Below are positions 7,696 to 15,074 of a stretch of DNA of 28,046 bases, in pieces. The stretch spans positions 1 through 28,046 of the IMG/VR virus record IMGVR_UViG_3300027741_000213; one strand, 5' to 3'. Source of the DNA: a virus. The translations under genes and the position numbers were made by a program. The notes below the pieces were generated by a model. The model made no database searches, had not been told where the DNA came from, and was given only the letters and a program-made list of their open reading frames with translations. Each line of letters starts with the position of its first letter. The stretch's first letter is position 1.

Positions 7696-8622
7696 TTACT
7701 GGCCCATTGTCTTCTTTGTATAGACGTTCGTATTAATCAACTTATCAGGGATCAGGTCATTCCTACTAGCACGAGTAGGGTTAATATCTAACGACCCACG
7801 ACGTGAATAAAGAAGTGTAACACAACAATCAGATACTTCTTCATGAGACATAATGACATTGTAAAGCTTCTCAGCACAAAATTCATGAAATTCATTAACC
7901 TCACGCAATGAGGCAATTTGCTTAAAGAGTGATGTAGGTTTAACTCTAAACCCATTCTTTGTTACAATATGAATGTATGCTGCACCGGTATCCTTCTGCT
8001 TAGTGTGACGGCAGCGTGAGCGAAGAGCATTTGTAAACCACTTATCAGATACAGGTTCACTATCTTCAGGATTAATTTTATAAAATTCTAGATGATCTTG
8101 CTGAGCAGAATAATCAGTTACCTCGATAGTATTAGATACATCTAATAGCTCCCAAAAGAGATCCTTATAATCATTAACAGGATCAAAAGAACGCTCATCA
8201 GAACCTGATTCATAAAATTTAACCTGTACGGGTGTTCCGATAACTTGTGTGAGATCGTCGGTAATTTGTTGTTCGTAATTACTAATAGCTTCACGAACCG
8301 TGTCACCCATCTTACACATATCAAAAGAATTAAAGTAAAGCTTGGCTGACTTTGACTCTACCATAAATTCAGAGCTCGATGGGTATGTATATTTTACAGT
8401 ACCAGCAATAGGGTAACCGTTATTAAGAAGAAACGTCGCTTCATGACAATGCCAGGTGTCAAATCCTACAAACTCATCTCCCTTAATACCGTGATCCTGT
8501 CGAGCAAGAATACGAGGCATGGGATTGAGAAGTGACGGATCAAACTTCTCCGTATAAACGGCATATGAAGCTGATGATCCTAGTGTTTTAGATGCAATAT
8601 CGGTTAGGTTGGTTGTTGACAT
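7696..8622 (-). CDS. queF: NADPH-dependent preQ0 reductase QueF (7-cyano-7-deazaguanine reductase)
   Basis: A 308-residue long-form QueF (E. coli type, about 282 residues) that reduces the nitrile of preQ0 to the aminomethyl group of preQ1. The QueF motif 'ESKSAKLYFNSF' is at residues 89-100. The catalytic half has 'LRSRCRHTKQKD', with the expected thioimide Cys (C204) and Asp (D211), H246-E247 in 'EFHEFC', and the C-terminal signature 'LYSRRGSLDINPTR'. All key residues are present, so the enzyme should be active. It is the last gene of a five-gene minus-strand operon, 4 nt after the kinase gene. In a phage with a DpdA-like transglycosylase, the likely product is preQ1 for DNA modification, though tRNA queuosine supply is also possible. 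It ends before a bidirectional terminator. Confidence 0.95.
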   Translation of the reverse strand: MSTTNLTDIASKTLGSSASYAVYTEKFDPSLLNPMPRILARQDHGIKGDEFVGFDTWHCHEATFLLNNGYPIAGTVKYTYPSSSEFMVESKSAKLYFNSFDMCKMGDTVREAISNYEQQITDDLTQVIGTPVQVKFYESGSDERSFDPVNDYKDLFWELLDVSNTIEVTDYSAQQDHLEFYKINPEDSEPVSDKWFTNALRSRCRHTKQKDTGAAYIHIVTKNGFRVKPTSLFKQIASLREVNEFHEFCAEKLYNVIMSHEEVSDCCVTLLYSRRGSLDINPTRASRNDLIPDKLINTNVYTKKTMGQ

Positions 8623-8626
8623 AAAT

Positions 8627-9181
8627 TTAATTTAGCTTTAGTTTAATCGCTTCCATTCGCTCTTCAACTGTTCCTTTTAGTCGAACGAGTTTATTTTTTA
8701 ATAAATTATCCCCATATGAAACAATTACTTGTTCAAATGTTTCAATTATCTTATTACGAAATTCTACATCTACGCTTCTCTCCCCATCATCAACAAGCGC
8801 TACATCATACGGGTCTGTATAAAAAACTACATCATACATTGGTATAAGCTTCTCAAAGACATGCTTACTGTAATCAAATACCCACTTAGATACACTACCC
8901 TCTATGTGAAGATACCCTGTATAACATACACCATCGAGAATACAGCGATCAAATATAGCCCCCTTTGTCTCCCTAAATCTCAGTACATTCTCAATATGTT
9001 TATTAATAATTAGACACTGAGTCAAACCTGTACCCTGCTCATTAATCGGCACATTAAACTCCCTCCTGACAAGTCTAGTCACCTCCGGAACATACTCGTA
9101 TCGATCACCATAATGATCCCTACATGCAGTTAATAATGTACTCTTGCCCGTTGACTGAGCACCTGAAAAACTTATAAGCAT
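8627..9181 (-). CDS. P-loop kinase/ATPase of NadR (AAA_28) type
   Basis: A 184-residue P-loop protein. Walker A is 'GAQSTGKST' (residues 7-15), followed by 'VPEVTRLV' typical of the NadR-like group, 'IFDRCILDGVCY' (D78-R79, the DRxxxD-type motif) and a lid-like 'DDGERSVD' near 131. These are the hallmarks of the NadR-type ribosylnicotinamide kinase or deoxynucleotide-kinase-like family; the substrate cannot be read from sequence. It is inside the modification operon between the DUF1599-type gene and queF, suggesting it handles a nucleotide, a modified base precursor or its phosphorylated form. Alternatives are a nucleotide-salvage kinase or an NAD-related kinase. No Shine-Dalgarno is visible. 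Confidence 0.82.
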   Translation of the reverse strand: MLISFSGAQSTGKSTLLTACRDHYGDRYEYVPEVTRLVRREFNVPINEQGTGLTQCLIINKHIENVLRFRETKGAIFDRCILDGVCYTGYLHIEGSVSKWVFDYSKHVFEKLIPMYDVVFYTDPYDVALVDDGERSVDVEFRNKIIETFEQVIVSYGDNLLKNKLVRLKGTVEERMEAIKLKLN

Positions 9182-9196
9182 ACTATTATTGTAGTA

Positions 9197-9544
9197 TCAC
9201 TTCGCCCACTTGCTACGATTAACAATCTCAGCAATAATACTATAAACAGAAATATCTAAAAAAGCATCAAAGACAGATTCATTAGCTGATTCGAGACTGT
9301 TCTTTCTAAGAACAAGATTAATCAAACGCTGTAATTTATCATTAAGTCTTACAACAATAGCTGATATGGAAGCTTTCCTCTCTTCTGCGGTATTTAAAGA
9401 AGAGCCGAGTGAAATATTCCCCGGACCATAATCAAACTGCTTCTTACAAAATGTAAGATAGTGATCGTGCTGAATCTTCTTAAACTCTGCACAAGTCAGA
9501 GGGTATTGTGTTTCAATTGCGTTTACTATTTCGTCTATGCTCAT
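9197..9544 (-). CDS. DUF1599 / nucleotide-modification-associated (Nmad1-like) protein
   Basis: A 115-residue all-alpha protein. Segments 'FDYGPGNISLG' (37-47), 'RLNDKLQRLINLV' (66-78) and 'SVFDAFLDISVYSII' (90-104) match what I remember of the DUF1599 family, named 'nucleotide modification associated domain 1' because it occurs with phage hypermodification genes. The biochemical role is not established to my knowledge; the fold has been compared with all-alpha NTP pyrophosphatases, which would fit removal or steering of a nucleotide pool. A TTG 9 nt upstream (9553) is in frame, but the ATG at 9544 is the better start. The gene overlaps the formyltransferase end by 32 nt, indicating tight co-expression. 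Confidence 0.78.
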   Translation of the reverse strand: MSIDEIVNAIETQYPLTCAEFKKIQHDHYLTFCKKQFDYGPGNISLGSSLNTAEERKASISAIVVRLNDKLQRLINLVLRKNSLESANESVFDAFLDISVYSIIAEIVNRSKWAK

Positions 9545-10088
9545 AATTGTCAAAAAACTTATACCATACAGCGCTAGCTAGAGAATGGAGACCTCTAATA
9601 ACTTCTTCTTCTGTTAAACCCTGAATATTAATTGCATGATCGTGTATGATTTTACCGGCATCTACCTCTGGTACAACTTCATGTATAACAACACCGGCTA
9701 TCTTATGACTAGCTTGTACAGCTCGTACTTGTGGATCCTTACCCCTAAGCTCAGGGTACATTGTTATAAGACCAGGGTGTAAATTATAGATCTTATACTT
9801 CTTACAAATCTCTTTTGGAATTATTCTAAGATAACCGTGAAGAGTAATAAGTGGATCCTTAAACGGTTTTAATGCCTTCTTATAATCACTAACAGAAGGG
9901 TTCTTAGGTATTACTACCCAATTCAACTTACCTTCATTAAGCAAATTTTTCAAGTGTGGCTCAATACCCTCAATACCTTGTCTATTAGTAATAATAGCAT
10001 CAGGGATACGGTTGTAATGAACTATTAAATTGGTTATCTCAGAACCTGTTCGGCTAAAGAATACAATCCAAGGATAATCTATCGACAT
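9513..10088 (-). CDS. PurN-like formyltransferase
   Basis: A 191-residue formyl_transf_N domain protein that would move a formyl group from 10-formyl-tetrahydrofolate to an amine. The catalytic triad of the family is intact: N102 and H104 in 'YNLHPGL', and D143 in 'EVDAGKI'; the linking segment 'YPELRGKDPQVRAV' is typical of GART-type enzymes. PurN itself has about 200 residues, so it is a single-domain enzyme, not a methionyl-tRNA formyltransferase (no C-terminal OB domain). It overlaps the dpdA-like gene by 10 nt. Next to dpdA and queF the most attractive substrate is the aminomethyl group of preQ1, free or in DNA; this is inference. A purine-synthesis role is the alternative. Confidence 0.88.
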   Translation of the reverse strand: MSIDYPWIVFFSRTGSEITNLIVHYNRIPDAIITNRQGIEGIEPHLKNLLNEGKLNWVVIPKNPSVSDYKKALKPFKDPLITLHGYLRIIPKEICKKYKIYNLHPGLITMYPELRGKDPQVRAVQASHKIAGVVIHEVVPEVDAGKIIHDHAINIQGLTEEEVIRGLHSLASAVWYKFFDNYEHRRNSKRN

Positions 10089-10897
10089 AAAATTTTCTTA
10101 AACATTTTAGTATTATAATCTATAATTTCCATCTCATCCTTTGTAACTTCGTGATCAATTAAATCAGCTAGTTTTGTAGACGGTTTTGTTGGTAAACCAT
10201 AATCAGCATCGTACCGTAATCCATGCAATGCTGCAACAATAGGGTTACTTGTATCACAGCTTACAATATTAAAGATATTGTGATTAATGTAATAGCGGAA
10301 TTCTTTAGCTAAAGAGCAGCCAAGTAGATGATGTGGTTTATTCCAATTCCAAATACCTTTTTCAATGAGCTGACTAATAAAACGCTGACGACCGGTGCAC
10401 CATTGATCAAGCTTCGTATAACCTTCACCTGTTGTATTATAATATGAAAAATCAAAACTAATAGCAATTATATCAGCATGATCGGACATAAACTTATAAC
10501 AATCTATAAGCTCCTGCCAGGTTTTACCCTGTACCGCACCAATTGCTTTTGTTATGCAATGTTGCTTAATTTCTGTAATTCGTCCTGTTGATATCCACTC
10601 TACATAACTCCTTCTAGTCTGTTCACTATCTTCAAGAACATCCGGTACAATAAACATATTCGGCTTAAGATCGATAGTAGCATTAAAGAACTTTTCACTA
10701 TCAAACGCATGACCTAGTTCAAAGATTGAGTTATCAAGAAGAACCTCTCTGTTATATACCTCTCGCGCTGTCTTAAAATATTGATAATATTTTGGATGTG
10801 ATTCAAAGAGATGCACTAAAGCATAATCAAAATCATTATAAAGTGTTGAAGTCTGTAGAATCGAAATCGGTGATTCATGTGATACTTTAATTAGCAT
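10079..10897 (-). CDS. dpdA: DpdA-like DNA-guanine transglycosylase (TGT superfamily)
   Basis: A 272-residue protein with a degenerate TGT TIM-barrel pattern: 'LLDNSIFE' (53-60; D55 aligns with the Asp of DSGGFQ), 'VPDVLED' (84-90), 'AVQG' (121-124, like GIVQG), 'ISFDF' (146-150), 'LLGC' (191-194, like GGLAVGE) and 'CDTSNP' (214-219; D215 placed like the catalytic nucleophile). Canonical TGTs are about 370 residues with a Cys3His zinc site, absent here, so it fits the shorter phage DpdA subfamilies rather than tRNA TGT. Such enzymes exchange guanine in DNA for a 7-deazaguanine. It is the first gene of the operon with queF and a formyltransferase. I see no clear promoter in the 36-nt divergent spacer to the gp5-like gene. 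Confidence 0.82.
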   Translation of the reverse strand: MLIKVSHESPISILQTSTLYNDFDYALVHLFESHPKYYQYFKTAREVYNREVLLDNSIFELGHAFDSEKFFNATIDLKPNMFIVPDVLEDSEQTRRSYVEWISTGRITEIKQHCITKAIGAVQGKTWQELIDCYKFMSDHADIIAISFDFSYYNTTGEGYTKLDQWCTGRQRFISQLIEKGIWNWNKPHHLLGCSLAKEFRYYINHNIFNIVSCDTSNPIVAALHGLRYDADYGLPTKPSTKLADLIDHEVTKDEMEIIDYNTKMFKKILCR

Positions 10898-10911
10898 ATT
10901 ACAATTTTATG

Positions 10912-10919
10912 TGTAAATA
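10912..10919 (+). promoter_or_regulatory. Possible late promoter TGTAAATA before the gp5-like gene
   Basis: Imperfect late octamer 14 nt before the ATG at 10934, in the spacer between divergent genes. Confidence 0.5.
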
Positions 10920-10933
10920 ATCGTATATCAACT

Positions 10934-13789
10934 ATGGATTATCCAAAATATTTTGGCAACTATCTAGCGATTGTCGTACAAAACAATGACCCCCAATATC
11001 GTGGCCGTGTAAAGGTATTTGTACCTCACATCTCTCCTTCTGTATATAAAAACTGGATAGAGAACTCAAAGGATACGCCTGCAAAGGATAAACTAATAAA
11101 ATTTATAGGTAATAATGTAGGTAGTGATCTTACGGATGTTATTGAGGATTTAAAACTTATATTACCATGGGCTGAGGTTACAGCTCCAATCGCCGGAGCT
11201 GCGAGTGCAGGCAGATACCACGCAGCATCAAAACAAGCAACAACAAGTGATAGTTCAAACCGTGATTATCATTATACAGAAAGCAGTACAAGCTTTGCAC
11301 AAAATATTGACAATATAGGTGAAAAACCAGGTAACATTTATGATCAAGCAATTGTTAATTTAAGCGATGCTTTTAATAATCCTCAGCTTACTAATGCAAA
11401 TAATGTTAATAAATTAAGTTATAATTATACACCGGAATGTTATAGTAATAGTGCTAAAGGATCGTTCGCTATACCTAATGTTGGAGCTCACGTCTGGGTT
11501 TTCTTTAATGAAGGTGACCCATTAAAGCCTGTAGTATTTGGTGTATCGTATGGTGCTTCTGATTGGAGTAGTATATTTGATGCAGCACCTGGTCAACCAG
11601 GAATAGATTACCCAGGTGAATATGAAAATGATTCAAAAGGTACACAATCAATAAATGCCGAAACTTATCGTAACAAATATGTTATTAATCAAAAAGGAGG
11701 TACATTAGCGTTTGTTAATACAGATAATCGTGAAATTTTAAAACTTACACATTATTCAGGATCATTTAAAGAATTTAATAACCAGGCAAATGTAGAGCTT
11801 GCTACAAATAATGATCAGAAACTCGTACTGGGTGATTTATTTGATACAGTTCGTGGATCACGTAATAATTTTACTCAACGTGATAGTGATGTCATTATTC
11901 ATGGCGATCATTATAGAAAAGTTGGTGATTTAAATGTTGTTCTCTATAAGAACTGGAAACAACTAATGGATCCTATAGCTGATATTAAGCAGTTATTTGA
12001 CATCAGAAGAACTAGCGGGATGACATCAGGTGTTAATAGCTTAATAAAGCTCAACGGAAAAGGTCAATCGCAAAGTGGAAGTTTTGCTCCTTGTCCAGTT
12101 TGTGCCCCTATAGGAGATACAAATTCAAAAGCTGGAATGTTTTTAAATTTATCTAGTAAGGCTCTTCAAGCTACAGGTGCAACGTCACATTCCAATAATA
12201 TAGGTGGTGATATGGTAGGTAGTTTTAAATCCCTTTTATTCTCAGGTCTTCAGTCTGGGTTTTCACCATCACTACTTAAAAGTTTTCCAGGTGCATTTAT
12301 ACCTAGTATACAATCGTTTACGGGGATAATTCCTGCAAAAGCTATACCAGGATTAGGTAGCATAACATGTACTGATGGTTCAACCATTCCTAATAGTATA
12401 GGTAGCCCTTTAGGTAAAACATGCCCGGCCTGCGGGGGTTCAGGCCTGAGTCCGAGTTCCTTTAATGGAGTATGGGCACGTGAAACAAAAAAATTTATTG
12501 ATTTACCTCAAAAAATAGCTGCCATTATACCACAGCTTGCGAGACTCGAGGCTCAAATGGGTCTCGGTGGTTCAGAAATTGTTGAAATTACAAAACATAA
12601 AATAGAAACGATTGGAACAGTAATGAACGACTGGGGTGCTATTCGTGTTGATCCTAAGGGTAAGATGGAGGATGCTTATATTCAGGTCCAGCCAGGCGGT
12701 ACTCTTATAGTAAAAAAAGAGACACCTCTTATTGAACAGGTACAGGTAGATGATTTACCTGGTGGTACATATACGCTTAATGTCTGTAATAAATATAATG
12801 TATTGGTAGGTGCAGGTGGTTTAAATTTAAAGTCCTATGGTGTAGTGAATATTGTAGGTGCTATGACTAATATTGCCGGTGAGCAAGTTAATATCGGTAG
12901 TGCTAATGAAGTTAATATCGATGGTGGTCGTAGATTAAGTCTCGTCGGTGATGTTGTGAGTATAAAACAGCGTTATGGTGAACAAATATTAATTGATGGT
13001 AGTATAGGTATTACTGGTAATGTTTATGTTAAAGGCGGTATATACGCAGAAGGCCGTGTATCTACACACGAGCTTGAAGCTCCTCATTCTATTCAACAGA
13101 CACATAAATCTAAAGTTACAGGTAACCCGGTACCTGATATGTGTAACGGTACCGGGTTACCTGTTGATATAAAGGGTAATTTTGATCTTCAATCTGCAAT
13201 TACAGGTGAATTAAATCCAACAACACTTAAACCCGGTAAGGCAATTTTTATGGGATATACAGATCCTGGTTCATATGTAGGCTGGGTACCTGAACTCTCC
13301 GTTGTAGGATATATAGAAGCAGGTACTTATATGGGATCTAATTTAGGTGGCTCTCTTTATACAACAAATAGGATACCCGTATACAGTTATGGTTTTCCAG
13401 TTGTAGGGCTCGGTGCAACACTTGCAGATAGCCCAACACAAGAATTACCACCTCGTCAAGACTTACGTACAACTCCCGTACAAACAGGTTTTACAGGGTT
13501 TACATATCAAATGGCACAGCTTCAAAATAATACAGATGGTAATATAAGAGGTCTACCAAGAAAAACAATTATTGCTAAACTTATAGCACAACAACAACCG
13601 CTTCAAGCCGGAGCTACAGAATTTCCAATTATTAATTTTGGACTCGGTTCACACCGTGATTGTACTGTTATGGCAGATCATTCTCATAGCTATGTAGAAG
13701 GCCATACCGGCACAAATCATGATATACGTACCTCTGCAGCTTCAAATCTCGGAGCCCGTGCTAATATATCACAAAGCAAGGGAGGCTAA
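10934..13789 (+). CDS. gp5: Baseplate hub/spike protein, gp5/VgrG-like
   Basis: A 951-residue spike protein. The N-terminus 'YFGNYLAIVVQNNDPQYRG' with 'RVKVFVPHISPS' is the gp5/VgrG OB-fold, continued near residue 180 by 'AIPNVGAHVWVFFNEGDP' and 'PVVFGVSYG'. A long middle holds paired Cys motifs, CPVC (about 388-391) and CPACGGSG (about 497-504), resembling zinc knuckles. From about residue 560 a beta-helix begins ('DWGAIRVDPKGKMEDAYIQ', then short repeats such as 'VNIVGAMTNIAG' and 'VNIGSANEVNIDGG'), as in needle tips. The C-terminus has 'MADHSHSYVEGH', an HxH metal-site candidate as in P2 gpV-type spikes. No lysozyme domain of T4 gp5 type is recognisable. It ends 1 nt before a convergent gene. 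Confidence 0.85.
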   Translation: MDYPKYFGNYLAIVVQNNDPQYRGRVKVFVPHISPSVYKNWIENSKDTPAKDKLIKFIGNNVGSDLTDVIEDLKLILPWAEVTAPIAGAASAGRYHAASKQATTSDSSNRDYHYTESSTSFAQNIDNIGEKPGNIYDQAIVNLSDAFNNPQLTNANNVNKLSYNYTPECYSNSAKGSFAIPNVGAHVWVFFNEGDPLKPVVFGVSYGASDWSSIFDAAPGQPGIDYPGEYENDSKGTQSINAETYRNKYVINQKGGTLAFVNTDNREILKLTHYSGSFKEFNNQANVELATNNDQKLVLGDLFDTVRGSRNNFTQRDSDVIIHGDHYRKVGDLNVVLYKNWKQLMDPIADIKQLFDIRRTSGMTSGVNSLIKLNGKGQSQSGSFAPCPVCAPIGDTNSKAGMFLNLSSKALQATGATSHSNNIGGDMVGSFKSLLFSGLQSGFSPSLLKSFPGAFIPSIQSFTGIIPAKAIPGLGSITCTDGSTIPNSIGSPLGKTCPACGGSGLSPSSFNGVWARETKKFIDLPQKIAAIIPQLARLEAQMGLGGSEIVEITKHKIETIGTVMNDWGAIRVDPKGKMEDAYIQVQPGGTLIVKKETPLIEQVQVDDLPGGTYTLNVCNKYNVLVGAGGLNLKSYGVVNIVGAMTNIAGEQVNIGSANEVNIDGGRRLSLVGDVVSIKQRYGEQILIDGSIGITGNVYVKGGIYAEGRVSTHELEAPHSIQQTHKSKVTGNPVPDMCNGTGLPVDIKGNFDLQSAITGELNPTTLKPGKAIFMGYTDPGSYVGWVPELSVVGYIEAGTYMGSNLGGSLYTTNRIPVYSYGFPVVGLGATLADSPTQELPPRQDLRTTPVQTGFTGFTYQMAQLQNNTDGNIRGLPRKTIIAKLIAQQQPLQAGATEFPIINFGLGSHRDCTVMADHSHSYVEGHTGTNHDIRTSAASNLGARANISQSKGG

Positions 13790-13790
13790 A

Positions 13791-14324
13791 TTACCCTTTA
13801 AATATACTTTTATTTTCCAAAATAAAAATTGTAAAATATGCGTATGATTGAAAAATAGGTACCTGTTCTAAATTAAAAGCATTTTCATATAAATTATTAA
13901 TATTAATATTTTCTCTTACAAATGTCCCTATACATTCACCATCTATAGGGTACACACCTTTTTGTAGAAGGCTATAACAGTTTTTACATGTAAGACCGTA
14001 TTCATGTATTATACTTTCGTATCTCCTTTTAGAGATATCCAGCGGATTAGTATTGAAATTACTAAACTGAGTTAGAAGAGGTGAAAAATAATTTTTTGGT
14101 GTAATTTTTATTCCTCTAAAGCACATTACTTCCTTTTCTTTTTTTGGTAAATAATGAACATAATCTTTTGCATTTAAATATTCTTTAAGATTTAATCGAG
14201 CTTGGTCGTAGGCATTTTTAATTTGAAAGCCAAGAATACAAAACGGGTATTCGTTATCCTTCAACATATAAAAATTTTTAGCACTAGGTAGCTCTGATAC
14301 CAGATCTATATCAATTAAATTCAT
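13791..14324 (-). CDS. Hypothetical protein
   Basis: A 177-residue protein I do not recognise. It is rich in Asn, Ile, Phe and Tyr, with 'LTCKNCYSLLQKGVYPIDGEC' as the only notable patch (written here as CKNC and GEC, near residues 113-132), which could form a small metal site. There is no signal peptide or clear membrane span; the C-terminus 'AYFTIFILENKSIF' is hydrophobic. It is convergent with, and 1 nt from, the spike gene. It is very AT-rich compared with the structural genes. It lies downstream of two other small minus-strand genes (36-nt gap), probably one transcript. Confidence 0.65.
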   Translation of the reverse strand: MNLIDIDLVSELPSAKNFYMLKDNEYPFCILGFQIKNAYDQARLNLKEYLNAKDYVHYLPKKEKEVMCFRGIKITPKNYFSPLLTQFSNFNTNPLDISKRRYESIIHEYGLTCKNCYSLLQKGVYPIDGECIGTFVRENININNLYENAFNLEQVPIFQSYAYFTIFILENKSIFKG

Positions 14325-14360
14325 AAGTCAAATTATATGACTTATTCTTATATAAATCTA

Positions 14361-14762
14361 CTAATTAATGTGCTTTACAGTTTCAAATACCTTTGTAAGG
14401 AAAAAGATTAAAAAAGATGAACATGTAGCGATTGCTGCAGTAAGAAGATTAGCGCGAAGTTGATGTGCGCCATGTTCTTTTATTTTTGTTCGTTCGAACT
14501 CATGAGATATCTGATATGATATATTATTAAAGCGTTCGTTAACAATTGCTGTAATATTATCGAATTTTAATCCCATTTCTGTATCAATAGAATGAATATT
14601 ATTGACAATGCGTTCTTCAAACGCATCTAATCTTTCATTTAAGCTTGTGACTTGATTAGTTAATGACGGTGCACCGTTTCCTTGATATATAGTCTTATAA
14701 AGAGTGTCTACATCATTTCTTAGTTTTCTAATTTCATTGAGATTCATTTCGTCAAAGCTCAT
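14361..14762 (-). CDS. Coiled-coil protein with C-terminal membrane anchor (XhlA-like)
   Basis: A 133-residue protein. Residues about 5-100 form amphipathic helices with coiled-coil heptads ('LNEIRKLRNDVDTLYK', 'VTSLNERLDAFEERIVNN'), then a membrane segment at about 106-126 ('LLTAAIATCSSFLIFFLTKVF') is followed by a short polar tail. This topology is that of XhlA-type haemolysin/holin-associated proteins and of some phage membrane-anchored lysis regulators. Function is inferred only from topology. A late-type octamer (AATAAATA, 14780-14787) lies 17 nt upstream of the ATG. Neighbours are small hypothetical genes between the spike and fibre genes, where lysis genes can occur. Confidence 0.7.
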   Translation of the reverse strand: MSFDEMNLNEIRKLRNDVDTLYKTIYQGNGAPSLTNQVTSLNERLDAFEERIVNNIHSIDTEMGLKFDNITAIVNERFNNISYQISHEFERTKIKEHGAHQLRANLLTAAIATCSSFLIFFLTKVFETVKHIN

Positions 14763-14779
14763 AATGTTAATATTTTAAA

Positions 14780-14787
14780 TATTTATT
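14780..14787 (-). promoter_or_regulatory. Possible late promoter AATAAATA before the 14762 gene
   Basis: Late-type octamer on the minus strand, 17 nt before the ATG, overlapping the end of the upstream gene. Confidence 0.45.
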
Positions 14788-15016
14788 TAACCTGAAACGA
14801 ATATGATAGAATACCACGTGGTAATGTATAAACTTTACCAAAATGTTTACCTTGTCTGTCCCTAACAATAATTGTGAGCTTATCACTAGTGATTACAGGC
14901 CCGTTGATTATTTCAACATCACCAAGGGTAATTTTAAAGCTGATTACACCCTTTTCTACATCAAAAACAGAGAGAGTGTTAGCATTAGAAGCAACAGCAG
15001 AGTAAATTTTCGCCAT
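14783..15016 (-). CDS. Small hypothetical beta-rich protein
   Basis: A 77-residue protein with alternating strands ('VISFKITLGDVEII', 'KLTIIVRDRQGK', 'GILSYSFQVK') and no Cys, suggesting a small beta barrel. I do not recognise the family. The strand choice is supported by a perfect late octamer TATAAATA exactly 5 nt before the ATG at 15016; the + strand frame over the same stretch has no such signal. It is divergent from the tail fibre gene (58 nt). It may encode a minor virion component. Confidence 0.72.
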   Translation of the reverse strand: MAKIYSAVASNANTLSVFDVEKGVISFKITLGDVEIINGPVITSDKLTIIVRDRQGKHFGKVYTLPRGILSYSFQVK

Positions 15017-15021
15017 ATTGA

Positions 15022-15029
15022 TATTTATA
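15022..15029 (-). promoter_or_regulatory. Late promoter TATAAATA of the 15016 gene
   Basis: Perfect octamer 5 nt before the ATG at 15016; the predicted transcript begins at the start codon itself. One of the cleanest leaderless examples in the window. Confidence 0.82.
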
Positions 15030-15054
15030 AAAATATGGTAATTAATGTTAAGTT

Positions 15055-15062
15055 GATAAATA
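15055..15062 (+). promoter_or_regulatory. Late promoter GATAAATA of the tail fibre gene
   Basis: One mismatch to the late octamer, 12 nt before the fibre ATG at 15075. Confidence 0.65.
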
Positions 15063-15074
15063 ATTTAGTATAGT

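Noticed and set aside
14843-15073. A + strand frame opposite the 15016 gene
   Set aside because: The minus-strand gene has a perfect late octamer 5 nt from its ATG and a plausible small beta protein; the + frame has neither.
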